This document shows positions 25,664-33,782 of a stretch of DNA of 35,644 bases, piece by piece (positions within the stretch are counted from its first letter, which is position 1; every line of letters begins with the position of its first letter). Position numbers and translations under genes: made by a program. Below the pieces are notes generated by a model. That model made no database searches. It was not told the origin of the DNA and saw nothing but the letters and a program-made list of their open reading frames with translations. Origin of the DNA: an uncultured Anaerolineae bacterium. GTDB taxonomy: Bacteria > Chloroflexota > Anaerolineae > Anaerolineales > Villigracilaceae. The DNA lies in NCBI GenBank assembly GCA_903846015.1, contig CAIMZS010000179.1, forward strand, positions 1 through 35,644. The letters are read 5' to 3'.

Positions 25664-26920
25664 ATGACAATCGAAACCCAGGTCCAAACTGCCTACTCTG
25701 TTGCCGCAGAACGCTACGCCGCACTCGGAGTGGATACTCAAACTGCTCTCTCTGCGCTTGAAAAAGTCGCCATTTCACTGCACTGTTGGCAAGGCGATGA
25801 TGTCGGCGGGTTTGAAAATCCGACCGGCGGGCTGAGCGGCGGCATTGCCGCCACCGGCAATTATCCAGGCAAGGCACGCACGGCAGATGAACTGCGGCGT
25901 GATCTCGATGTAGCCTACAGCCTGCTACCGGGCTCACACCGTCTTAACTTGCACGCCATTTACCTGGAATCTGACAAAAAAGTGGAGCGCAACGCCATCG
26001 AACCTCGTCACTTTGCAGCCTGGAAAGATTGGGCCAAAGCCGGTGGTCATGGGGTCGACTTTAACCCAACTTGCTTTTCGCACCCGCTGTCTGCCGATGG
26101 ATTCACCCTTTCGCACCGCGATCCAGCCATTCGCCAATTTTGGATTGAACACTGCATCGCCAGCCGTCGGATTGGTGATTATTTTGGAAGGGAACTGGGC
26201 ACTCCAGCAGTTACTAATATTTGGGTACCCGATGGATACAAAGATTCTCCGGCGGACCGCACCACACCCCGCTTGCTGCTGCTGCAGGCTCTTGATGAAA
26301 TCCTGGCGGAAAAATTACCTGACAACTTGGATGCAGTTGAACCTAAACTTTTTGGCATTGGCTCAGAAAGTTATGTCACTGGCTCGATGGAATTTTACAG
26401 CGCTTACGCTGTCAGCCGAAAAATCCTGCTCACACTTGATTCCGGCCATTTCCACCCCACTGAAACGATCGCGGATAAAATTTCTTCACTCTTGATCTAT
26501 CTCGACCAAATCCTGCTGCATGTAAGCCGCGGCGTTCGCTGGGACAGCGACCATGTCGTCACTTTTAATGATGACCTGCAGGCCATCGCCCAAGAAGTTG
26601 TGCACTGTAATGCCCTGGAACGCGTTCACATTGGGCTGGACTATTTCGATGCCAGCATCAACCGCATCGCAGCCTGGACGATTGGCACAAGAAATACCCA
26701 GCGCGCCCTGCTCCAGGCCCTGTTGGAACCGCACCAAATGCTGAATACATTCGAGGCGCAAGGCGATTTCTCCAGCCGCCTGGCCTTGCAAGAGGAATTA
26801 AAGGTGATGCCCGCCAATGCCGTCTGGGATTATTACTGTCTCAGCAAAAGCGTGCCGGTTGGCATGGCTTTCATGGATGTTATAAAAACGTATGAGAAGG
26901 CTGAATTAACCCAAAGATAA
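25664..26920 (+). CDS. rhaA: L-rhamnose isomerase
   Basis: A 418-residue enzyme, one residue short of E. coli RhaA, converting L-rhamnose to L-rhamnulose. Hallmarks include [77 protein letters not shown] and the metal-site stretch [22 protein letters not shown] 25664 is chosen from the GGGAG site and the family length; an upstream in-frame start at 25613 would add 17 residues. It is the classical E. coli-type isomerase, not the Pseudomonas-type RhaI. The gene ends before a probable terminator at 26929. Confidence 0.95.
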   Translation: MTIETQVQTAYSVAAERYAALGVDTQTALSALEKVAISLHCWQGDDVGGFENPTGGLSGGIAATGNYPGKARTADELRRDLDVAYSLLPGSHRLNLHAIYLESDKKVERNAIEPRHFAAWKDWAKAGGHGVDFNPTCFSHPLSADGFTLSHRDPAIRQFWIEHCIASRRIGDYFGRELGTPAVTNIWVPDGYKDSPADRTTPRLLLLQALDEILAEKLPDNLDAVEPKLFGIGSESYVTGSMEFYSAYAVSRKILLTLDSGHFHPTETIADKISSLLIYLDQILLHVSRGVRWDSDHVVTFNDDLQAIAQEVVHCNALERVHIGLDYFDASINRIAAWTIGTRNTQRALLQALLEPHQMLNTFEAQGDFSSRLALQEELKVMPANAVWDYYCLSKSVPVGMAFMDVIKTYEKAELTQR

Positions 26921-26928
26921 ATTGGTCC

Positions 26929-26957
26929 AACAATCCTAAACAGCATTCGGGATTGTT
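26929..26957 (+). terminator. Probable intrinsic terminator after rhaA
   Basis: AACAATCC pairs with GGATTGTT (8 bp, 13-base loop) and is followed by TTA after the T pair. A second small stem, TCCGCA/TGCGGA (26961-26983), follows. Readthrough into the oxidoreductase gene at 27085 may be partial. Confidence 0.5.
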
Positions 26958-27049
26958 TTATCCGCACTGGTGACAGATGCGGACACTCTAGAACCAGGCA
27001 CTACAAATCGATATTTCCCTCCCTTTGAGGACGGGCGACAATTGGTGTA

Positions 27050-27073
27050 ATGGTACCCGGTTCTGCACGGGCA
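27050..27073 (+). repeat. Dispersed GC-rich repeat, copy F
   Basis: A 24-bp copy with core CCCGGTTCTGCACGGG, one mismatch from copy E. The AGGAG ribosome site of the aldehyde oxidoreductase follows within five bases, the same placement as copies A and E. Confidence 0.65.
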
Positions 27074-27084
27074 CAGGAGTTAGT

Positions 27085-28863
27085 ATGAATGGATGGAACG
27101 GTAAGATTTTAGATATTGATCTGGCAACACAAACCCATAAATCATATCCTCTGGATATGGAAATGGCAAAACAATTCATTGGTGGGCGCGGCCTTGGCGC
27201 TCGACTGCTGTGGGACCTGGTTGGCCCCGAAGTGGAGCCGCTGGCACCCGAAAATGTGCTCATTTTTACCAATGGACCTTTAACCGCAACTGGTTACCAG
27301 ACCAGCAATCGTTTTTCGGTTACGACCAAAAGTCCACTGACCGGCACAGTGTTGGATGCCAATTCTGGCGGTTTTTGGGGCATGCAGTTTAAAAAGACCG
27401 GATACGATGTGCTCATCGTGCGAGGAAAGGCTGTCAGCCCCATTTGGATCGAAATCAAGAACAGTGAAGTGACTTTTCACGACGCCAGCGACTTGTGGGG
27501 TATGCGAGTCTATGCTGTGACGGAGAAATTGGGCCAGGATAATAACCGCCGCAATGTACTCTGCATTGGTCCGGCTGGCGAAAATCTGAGCCGGATCGCG
27601 GCAATTATGAATGACCGTGAGCGGGCTATGGCGCGTGGCGGTCCCGGTGCTGTAATGGGCTCAAAAAACTTGAAAGCCATCGTAGTTGAGGGTTCAGGGC
27701 GTCCAGAAATAGATGACAAGGAGCGTTTTAAGTTCCTTTTGTATGAAACCCGCAAACTCCTGGCGGCCAGCCCGCTCACCAGTCAGGCACTTCCAGAATT
27801 CGGCACAGTGGTGTTAATGAATATCATGAACAACATTGGCGCTCTGCCAACCCGCAACCACCAAGAAACCCAATTCGAGGGTGCCGAAGATATTTCTGGT
27901 GAGACCCTCACCGAGAAATATCTGGTCAAAAATGCATCCTGCTGGGCCTGTCCGATTGGCTGTACACGTATCAGCAAAACCGAGAAGGTTGAAGGCGAAG
28001 GGCCTGAATTTGAAACCACCTGGGCCTTCGGAGCACAATGTGGTATTAACGACCTGGCTGCCATCATCGAAGTCAACTCCCTTTGCAATGACCTGGGGCT
28101 GGATACAATCTCGGCAGGTTCAACCATTGCCTGCGCAATGGAAATGAGCGAAAAAGGTTATATCGACTCTGATTTACGCTTTGGGCGCGCCGACCTGCTG
28201 GCCGGCTGCGTTGAGGATATAGCCTACCGTCGAGATTTGGGCGCTGATATGGCCGAAGGTTCTCTGCGCATGGCGACGAAATTCGGGCATCCCGAACTGT
28301 CCATGACAGCCAAGGGAATGGAAATGCCCGCCTACGACCCACGCGGGCTGCAGGGGCAGGGCCTACTTTACGCTACATCCAATCGCGGCGGTTGTCACAT
28401 GCGTGGGAACATGATTGGGCTGGAAGTATTGGGGCTGCCAAAACTGATTGACCGCTTCGTGGTACAGGGCAAGAGCAGTTTTGTCATCTTGAATCAAAAT
28501 TCCAACGCCGCAATTGACTCGCTGGTGATCTGTAAGTTCACAAACATGGGCGTAGCTGATGAATACTTCGCCCGTGTTTTAGGCGCGGTGACCGGTATCC
28601 AATATGCCACTGGCGAATTGATCAAAACTGGTGAAAGAGTTTGGAATCTGGAAAGGCTCTACAACCTGCGAGAAGGCTTTACAAACAAGGAAGACACTTT
28701 GCCAGATCGTTTGCTCACCGAAGCCCCCCTGACTGGCCCATCTAAAGGCTGGGTCTCACACCTCGAGCCGATGCTAAAAGAATATTATCGCAGCCGTGGC
28801 TGGGACGAATATGGTGTGCCCACTCCCAATAAACTGGCTGCCCTGGGATTGGCAAATTTATAG
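27085..28863 (+). CDS. Aldehyde:ferredoxin oxidoreductase (tungsten/molybdenum pterin)
   Basis: A 592-residue AOR-family enzyme. The N-terminal domain has the family start GWNGKILDIDL, FIGGRGLGARLLWD, NGPLTATGYQTSNRFSVTTKSPLTG and ANSGGFWG. The [4Fe-4S] ligands are Cys286, Cys289, Cys293 (CWACPIGC) and probably Cys483 (VICKFTNMG), close to Cys288/291/295/494 of the Pyrococcus enzyme. AORs oxidise aldehydes to acids, reducing ferredoxin. Lying between rhaA and fucA, its natural substrate is probably L-lactaldehyde released by both aldolases, giving L-lactate for LutABC; this is inference. ATG 27085 follows CAGGAG by five bases. The cofactor is usually oxygen-sensitive, in tension with the oxygenase upstream. 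Confidence 0.88.
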   Translation: MNGWNGKILDIDLATQTHKSYPLDMEMAKQFIGGRGLGARLLWDLVGPEVEPLAPENVLIFTNGPLTATGYQTSNRFSVTTKSPLTGTVLDANSGGFWGMQFKKTGYDVLIVRGKAVSPIWIEIKNSEVTFHDASDLWGMRVYAVTEKLGQDNNRRNVLCIGPAGENLSRIAAIMNDRERAMARGGPGAVMGSKNLKAIVVEGSGRPEIDDKERFKFLLYETRKLLAASPLTSQALPEFGTVVLMNIMNNIGALPTRNHQETQFEGAEDISGETLTEKYLVKNASCWACPIGCTRISKTEKVEGEGPEFETTWAFGAQCGINDLAAIIEVNSLCNDLGLDTISAGSTIACAMEMSEKGYIDSDLRFGRADLLAGCVEDIAYRRDLGADMAEGSLRMATKFGHPELSMTAKGMEMPAYDPRGLQGQGLLYATSNRGGCHMRGNMIGLEVLGLPKLIDRFVVQGKSSFVILNQNSNAAIDSLVICKFTNMGVADEYFARVLGAVTGIQYATGELIKTGERVWNLERLYNLREGFTNKEDTLPDRLLTEAPLTGPSKGWVSHLEPMLKEYYRSRGWDEYGVPTPNKLAALGLANL

Positions 28864-28877
28864 GGTTACTCTCATCG

Positions 28878-28956
28878 CGATAGTCCCGGTTCCTACACGA
28901 GACAGGGAACGTGTTCCCCGCGATGTAGCTCGAGGTAAACCCCAGCACTTGTGGGG
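28878..28956. repeat. Repeat mosaic between the AOR gene and fucA
   Basis: GTCCCGGTTCCTACACGAG (28883-28901) and its flank match 11276-11299 in 23 of 24 positions. GGGAAC/GTTCCC (28905-28918) forms a small stem, and CCCCAGCACTTGTGGGG (28940-28956) resembles the tandem units at 8909. The 185-base gap holds no gene. Confidence 0.55.
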
Positions 28957-29048
28957 CCTATGCACAGGGACGGTCTATAACCATCCCAGTCACCCCGATG
29001 CCAATACACTATCCCTCATCGCTTAACGGACGGGAATGGAGAAATAAA

Positions 29049-29660
29049 ATGGTTGATCCACGAATTTACGAAATGTTTCGCGAAATTGGCCGCGATCTGT
29101 ACACCGCCAATATGATTTCATCCCACGGTGGAAATTTGAGTATTCGCCTGGGTGACCGGGTAATTATCAAACGCCGTGGCGCTATGCTGGGCAATCTCAA
29201 AGAGCACGATTTGATTGAAACCCGGCTGGATAAAAACGACAGTGGCGTAGCTCTGGCTTCCACGGAACTACTCGTCCACCGGACTGTCTATCTGACTACA
29301 CCTGCCCTTGCCATCTGTCACTGCCACCCACGCACGGCGATCGCCTTTTCCCTTTCCCGTGACGAGATTGTGCCGATTGACAACGAGGCATCCTATTTGC
29401 TAAAAAAGGTGCCGGTCATCGCGGAAGAGTTTGCCTCTGGTACGCCACAGATGGCCAACAAGGTAGCCAGCGCCTTGCAGAATTACAAAGTTATCATGCT
29501 GCGCGGACACGGTACCTTTGCCACCGGACAAACATTGGATGAGGCTTTTTTCTGGTCTTCCACTGTAGAAGAGGCTTGCCAGATTATGCTGTTTACAAAA
29601 CAAATAAATGAGCCGTTCATCGAATATCGAAAAATGAGCGAATCTTACAGCAAGTTCTAA
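29049..29660 (+). CDS. fucA: L-fuculose-1-phosphate aldolase-like class II aldolase
   Basis: A 203-residue zinc aldolase of the FucA/AraD family. It has SSHGGNLSIRLGD for phosphate binding, the acid residue in STELLVHRTVY, the zinc pair CHCHPRTA and a further His in LRGHGTFATG. The short length favours FucA over RhaD. It would split fuculose-1-phosphate to DHAP and L-lactaldehyde, completing the fucose path begun by fucI and fucU at the other end of the window. GGAG precedes the ATG by seven bases. Related aldolases act on other ketose phosphates, so the symbol rests partly on context. Confidence 0.85.
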   Translation: MVDPRIYEMFREIGRDLYTANMISSHGGNLSIRLGDRVIIKRRGAMLGNLKEHDLIETRLDKNDSGVALASTELLVHRTVYLTTPALAICHCHPRTAIAFSLSRDEIVPIDNEASYLLKKVPVIAEEFASGTPQMANKVASALQNYKVIMLRGHGTFATGQTLDEAFFWSSTVEEACQIMLFTKQINEPFIEYRKMSESYSKF

Positions 29661-29719
29661 TCGTGGTCTTTGACCTTCTTGAAAGAAAGAAAGTAGATAT
29701 TGGTTTGTGCAAGGAAAGC

Positions 29720-29744
29720 AGGACAGGTCTCTGTAACCTGTCCT
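29720..29744 (+). terminator. Hairpin between fucA and lutA
   Basis: AGGACAGGT pairs perfectly with ACCTGTCCT around a 7-base loop. No immediate T run follows, so it may act as a weak terminator or processing site. It divides the 215-base gap; I see no clear promoter for lutA in the remainder. Confidence 0.45.
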
Positions 29745-29875
29745 GGCAAGATTATTCAAGTTGCCTGCTTGCGCCTTAACAAGAAACAGCTATTGACTTT
29801 CAATCTATGCTAGGCAATCAAAAATCCAAAATCAGCCGCTAGTTCCGGTTTCTCCGAAGAGAGAATTGAGCCCAC

Positions 29876-30598
29876 ATGCCCAAAGCCCAACTTTTCATTA
29901 CCTGCTTAGGTGACCAGTTTTATACAACCACTCTTCAGAACATGACGCATGTACTGGAGCGCCTGGGGGTGGAATTGACTTTTCCATCTGGACAAACCTG
30001 TTGCGGGCAGCCTCTATTCAATAACGGATTTGAAGATAAAACGCGCGCCGTAGCCCTGAATTTCATGCATGCCTTTGAAAAAAGTGATGCCCCCATTGTG
30101 GGGCCATCCGGTTCATGCGTCAGCATGGTCAAGCATCACTACGCGCAATTGTTCCCGGTCGGGACGCCTGAACATGCTCTGGCAGTTAATATTGCAGCGC
30201 GAACATTTGAGTTTACCGAATACTTGGTCAACGTTTTAAAAATATCCGACGTTGGCGCAGTCTACCCTCACAAAGTTACATACCATGCCTCCTGCCATTA
30301 CCTTCGTGAGATGGGGCTGAAAACCGAAGCCAAAACCCTTTTAGGCGCAATCAAAGGATTGGAACTCATTCCACTCAATGAAGAGGATACCTGCTGCGGT
30401 TTTGGTGGCGCTTTTACAGTCACATTTCCCGAGGTCAGCCAGGCCATGATGAATAATAAAGTCAACCACATCATGGCTTCAGGCGCTGATACGGTTGTGA
30501 CGTGCGAGCCAGGCTGCCTGATGAATATCGCAGGTGGACTTCACAAGGCCGGCTCAAGTATCCGCGCCATGCACATCATTGACTTGCTGGCATCATAG
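29876..30598 (+). CDS. lutA: L-lactate oxidation complex subunit LutA
   Basis: A 240-residue protein with the paired cysteine-rich (CCG) domains of LutA/YkgE: TCCGQPL and SGSCVSM in the first half, ASCHY, DTCCGFGGAF and CEPGCLMN in the second. With LutB and LutC it oxidises L-lactate to pyruvate, probably passing electrons through Fe-S centres to the membrane quinone pool. Length matches the family. The start lacks a strong ribosome site (GAGAG about 15 bases upstream), but MPKAQLFITCLGD is the expected N-terminus. LutB follows after 31 bases. Confidence 0.9.
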   Translation: MPKAQLFITCLGDQFYTTTLQNMTHVLERLGVELTFPSGQTCCGQPLFNNGFEDKTRAVALNFMHAFEKSDAPIVGPSGSCVSMVKHHYAQLFPVGTPEHALAVNIAARTFEFTEYLVNVLKISDVGAVYPHKVTYHASCHYLREMGLKTEAKTLLGAIKGLELIPLNEEDTCCGFGGAFTVTFPEVSQAMMNNKVNHIMASGADTVVTCEPGCLMNIAGGLHKAGSSIRAMHIIDLLAS

Positions 30599-30629
30599 CA
30601 ATCCTGGATTCAGGAGAGAAGAGCATTAT

Positions 30630-32072
30630 ATGAGCAGCGACCCGCACTCTTACATTGGTTTTGAAGAATACAGCGATCATATTCCAGCCAGCATCCCGGC
30701 GGCAGTTCAGCAAGCCACCAGCCGTTTTGTTGGCGGGCGTACGGCCCGGGTGGCAGAACTACCTCAATGGGAGCAGCTGCGCCAAATCGGCTCAGATATT
30801 CGCCTGCACACCATCCAGCACATGGATGTTTACCTCACCCGCTTCGAAGAGAAAGTACAGGCAGCCGGCGGAATCGTTCATTGGGCTTCAACTGCCGAAG
30901 ATGCGCGCCAGATCGTGCTGCAGATCGCGAAAGACCACGATGTTAAGCTGGCAGTTAAATCCAAATCAATGGCGACGGAAGAAATAGATCTCAACCACGC
31001 CCTGGAAAACGCGGGCATCGAAGCGCTAGAAACCGACCTGGGTGAATACATCATCCAGCTAGCCGGAACTGGTCCATCTCATATCATTGTTCCGGCTGTC
31101 CATCTCAAAAAAGAGGAAATTGCCGCCCTCTTCAGTGAAAAACTCGGGATCAATGCGCCCCCCGACCCGATTGAATTAACACGTATCGCCCGCGAAACCC
31201 TTCGGGGGAAGTTTTTATCCGCTGAAATGGGTATTTCAGGCGCTAATTTTCTCATCGCGGAAACTGGCACCATTGTCATGGTCACAAATGAAGGTAACGG
31301 GCGAATGTGCACCACCATGCCTGATTTACATGTTGCGGTGGTCGGCATTGACAAGGTCATCCCAGACTGGGAATCGCTGACAATTTTCCTAAAGCTGCTG
31401 GCGCGCTCAGCCACAGGACAAAAGCTCTCCACATACACCCAGTTCATCACCGGGCCGCGTCACACCGATGGCGAATTTGGCCCCAAAGAATTTCATATTG
31501 TTTTGTTGGATAATGGCCGTTCAAACATTTTGAAAGATCCCATCGGGCGGGAAGTATTAAAGTGTATCCGCTGTGGGGCTTGCGCAAATGTTTGCCCCGT
31601 CTACAAAAATGTTGGCGGCTTCGCCTATGGTTGGTTCATCTCTGGCCCCATCGGGGCCATCTTCGCCCCGCAGATGCTCGGAACCCAGGCCGCGCGTGAG
31701 TTGCCCTATGCTTCCACGTTGTGCGGAGCCTGCGCCGAGGTTTGCCCGGTCAAAATTCCCATTCCAACCATCCTGCGCCATCTACGCCGCCGCGTTGCCC
31801 AGGGCGATGAATTTGCTGAACCAGTCATGCCGGTCGCTTTCAGCGCCATTGCCGGCCTTGCCGCGCTTGCTCTCGCCCAAAACTGGATGTATCGCTTTGG
31901 CACACGCCTGCTGCCATTTTTTATGCGCATTTTCAATCGAGATGGTTGGATCCCCAGCGCGCCATACCCACTCAGCCGCTGGACAAAAGCGCGCCCGTTA
32001 CCAGCCTTCACTGCCGGATTTAGAAAATGGTGGAAAATGCGCTCCGTAGCTGGAAAGGATTCGCACCAATGA
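30630..32072 (+). CDS. lutB: L-lactate oxidation complex iron-sulfur subunit LutB
   Basis: A 480-residue protein close to B. subtilis LutB (476). The N-terminal part is the LUD domain (KSKSMATEEIDLNHALE, ETGTIVMVTNEGN), and two ferredoxin-like clusters follow: Cys312/315/318/322 (CIRCGACANVC) and Cys365/368/372 (CGACAEVC). A hydrophobic tail stretch near residue 400 is present. ATG 30630 starts at the conserved N-terminus, with GGAG somewhat far (about 13 bases). The stop overlaps the LutC start as ATGA. Its location after two lactaldehyde-forming aldolases and an aldehyde oxidoreductase supports lactate as the intermediate. Confidence 0.92.
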   Translation: MSSDPHSYIGFEEYSDHIPASIPAAVQQATSRFVGGRTARVAELPQWEQLRQIGSDIRLHTIQHMDVYLTRFEEKVQAAGGIVHWASTAEDARQIVLQIAKDHDVKLAVKSKSMATEEIDLNHALENAGIEALETDLGEYIIQLAGTGPSHIIVPAVHLKKEEIAALFSEKLGINAPPDPIELTRIARETLRGKFLSAEMGISGANFLIAETGTIVMVTNEGNGRMCTTMPDLHVAVVGIDKVIPDWESLTIFLKLLARSATGQKLSTYTQFITGPRHTDGEFGPKEFHIVLLDNGRSNILKDPIGREVLKCIRCGACANVCPVYKNVGGFAYGWFISGPIGAIFAPQMLGTQAARELPYASTLCGACAEVCPVKIPIPTILRHLRRRVAQGDEFAEPVMPVAFSAIAGLAALALAQNWMYRFGTRLLPFFMRIFNRDGWIPSAPYPLSRWTKARPLPAFTAGFRKWWKMRSVAGKDSHQ

Positions 32073-32701
32073 CAAATCAAATCATCGAAAACATTCGACT
32101 CTCGTTGGGTCGCTCAGAACAAATGCCGCTCAATCCGCGCCCCGCCATCTTTGAGTCACGCCAACCGGAATCGCTGAATCACGAAACGGATGGCTTTCTC
32201 GATGAAGTTCGCAAACTTTCCGGCGTTGCCCAGAAAATTACAGCGGAAAGTGTGGCCAGCGCCCTGCGAGTCTTGGTGGCCGAAAGTGACATTCGGAAGG
32301 CAACCGTTTGGCATGAACCCTTTCTAGAACAACTTGGCATTGAAAAAACCCTCCGCGCCCTGGGCGTTGAGCTCGTTTCTCCCCATGCTGACAAACACGA
32401 AATGGCCTTATGCGATCTCGGCATTACCACAGCCGATTTTCTACTCCCAGAAACAGGCACTGTCGTGCTGCGCTCATCGGATCAAAAACCACGCGCCGTT
32501 TCGCTCCTGCCGCGAATTCACCTTGCGATAGTCCAACCGGAAATGCTGCGCGCAGATATGCATCAAGTTTTTGCTGAAGGCAAAGACAGTCACTATCTTG
32601 TCTTTATCACCGGCCCCAGCCGCACCGCCGACATTGAATTAACCGTGACGCTGGGTGTGCATGGACCTAAATATTTATTTGTCTGGATGTTGGAGGGTTA
32701 A
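32069..32701 (+). CDS. lutC: L-lactate oxidation complex subunit LutC (LUD domain)
   Basis: A 210-residue LUD-domain protein, somewhat shorter than B. subtilis LutC (about 240). It shows LGITTADFLLPETGTVVLRS, SLLPRIHLAIV and FITGPSRTADIELTVTLGVHGP, all standard for LutC/YkgG. It has no cysteine cluster of its own and acts as the third part of the lactate-oxidising complex. It begins inside the lutB stop codon, so translation is coupled, and ends five bases before the PfpI-like gene. Confidence 0.9.
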   Translation: MTNQIIENIRLSLGRSEQMPLNPRPAIFESRQPESLNHETDGFLDEVRKLSGVAQKITAESVASALRVLVAESDIRKATVWHEPFLEQLGIEKTLRALGVELVSPHADKHEMALCDLGITTADFLLPETGTVVLRSSDQKPRAVSLLPRIHLAIVQPEMLRADMHQVFAEGKDSHYLVFITGPSRTADIELTVTLGVHGPKYLFVWMLEG

Positions 32702-32706
32702 AAACC

Positions 32707-33231
32707 ATGCGGCTTATTGGAAAAACTATTGCAACCCTGGTAGCTGAGGGTGTCGAGGATTTAGAATATTACGTCCCTCTAATGCGCTTCCAAGAGGAAG
32801 GCGCTACTGTTTTAAGCGCCGGACTGGATCTGAAGCCTGTCAGGGGTAAAAATGGGCTCATAATCAGTCCAGATACGACCATCGCCTCGCTTGATCCCAA
32901 AAATTTGTTTGCAATTATCATTCCAGGGGGCTGGGCGCCTGATAAATTGCGCCGGTATCCAGTTGTTATCGATCTGGTACGCCAGATGGACCTGGCTGGA
33001 AAACCAATCGGCATCATTTGCCATGGCGGGTTGATTGCCATCTCGGCCGGCATTGTCAAGGGGCATCGCGCCACTGGCTCTCTCGGCATCAAAGACGATC
33101 TGATCAATGCTGGAGCAATCTGGTTCGACGAACCAGCCTTTCGCGATGGAAATCAAGTTTGGGGGCGAGTTGTTGCGGATATACCAGCTTTTTGCCGTGA
33201 GTTGGTAGCGGCATTAGTACAATATTCTTAA
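32707..33231 (+). CDS. PfpI/DJ-1 superfamily protein
   Basis: A 174-residue class I glutamine-amidotransferase-like protein of the PfpI/YhbO group. The nucleophile elbow is GIICHGG with Cys105 and His106; Glu14 in AEGVEDLEYYVP matches the conserved acidic partner, and IIPGGWAPDKLR is typical. Relatives have been reported as proteases, protein deglycases or glutathione-independent glyoxalases (methylglyoxal to lactate). Placement five bases behind lutC, with GGAGGG inside the lutC end as ribosome site, makes a role in handling methylglyoxal formed from DHAP attractive, but that is inference. Confidence 0.78.
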   Translation: MRLIGKTIATLVAEGVEDLEYYVPLMRFQEEGATVLSAGLDLKPVRGKNGLIISPDTTIASLDPKNLFAIIIPGGWAPDKLRRYPVVIDLVRQMDLAGKPIGIICHGGLIAISAGIVKGHRATGSLGIKDDLINAGAIWFDEPAFRDGNQVWGRVVADIPAFCRELVAALVQYS

Positions 33232-33244
33232 ACATGGCTAAAAA

Positions 33245-33277
33245 ACTGTAACGGAATAATCGGCGGTTTCGTTTTTT
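33245..33277 (+). terminator. Possible terminator after the lut operon
   Basis: An imperfect stem (AAACTG with CGGTTT, one G-U pair) is followed closely by seven T residues. Stem strength is low, but the T run and position after the last operon gene fit an intrinsic terminator. Confidence 0.35.
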
Positions 33278-33362
33278 TAATTTCGCTCTGAACGACTTTA
33301 TAAATATTTTTACCACCAGATACATTGACTACGCGTAAAAACATTATCAAGGAGATGATTCG

Positions 33363-33782
33363 ATGGCACACCGAAAAATAAGTTCTGCCTCAGCGGATTT
33401 TATCATTCCAGCACACGCCAACAATGACAAAGGCAAAGAGGTAAAGATCAAGCTTGCCAACACTGGAACATATGATGTCTATCAGAAAGATTTGCCTGCG
33501 AACCTGCCCAGCAGCTATAACTGGATCAACAGTTTTGGCCTGAAGAAACGGCCAAAGGATGCCAAAGATCCCAACAAAACCATCGATACATCAGATTCAG
33601 ATCCATACCCTGCTACTGTCGAATCCTACACCATCGAATTGGACGATTCGGCAGGCAAAGAACCAGTTTACTTTGATGGTACACGAGTGAAAAATTTTCC
33701 TGCAAAAAAAACAATCGCCAGTAACGGACGCGCACACGTAGTTCTTGCGCTGGGCGACCCTCCGATCGGCTGGCCCAAATAA
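33363..33782 (+). CDS. Small protein of unknown function
   Basis: A 139-residue protein I do not recognise. It has no signal peptide, membrane segment or cysteine. It is rich in Lys, Asp and Pro, with a likely beta-strand character (VKIKLANTGTYDVY, TVESYTIELDD, AHVVLALGDPP) and a central charged stretch GLKKRPKDAKDPNKTIDTSDSD. A strong AAGGAG precedes the ATG, which together with an intact frame supports a real gene. It lies 131 bases behind the PfpI gene and ends exactly where the convergent TPR gene ends (stops at 33782 and 33783). Confidence 0.65.
   Translation: MAHRKISSASADFIIPAHANNDKGKEVKIKLANTGTYDVYQKDLPANLPSSYNWINSFGLKKRPKDAKDPNKTIDTSDSDPYPATVESYTIELDDSAGKEPVYFDGTRVKNFPAKKTIASNGRAHVVLALGDPPIGWPK

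Noticed and set aside
29790-29815. TTGACT near 29791 as a lutA promoter
   Set aside because: No acceptable -10 box lies at 16-18 bases; the only TATGCT is far too close.
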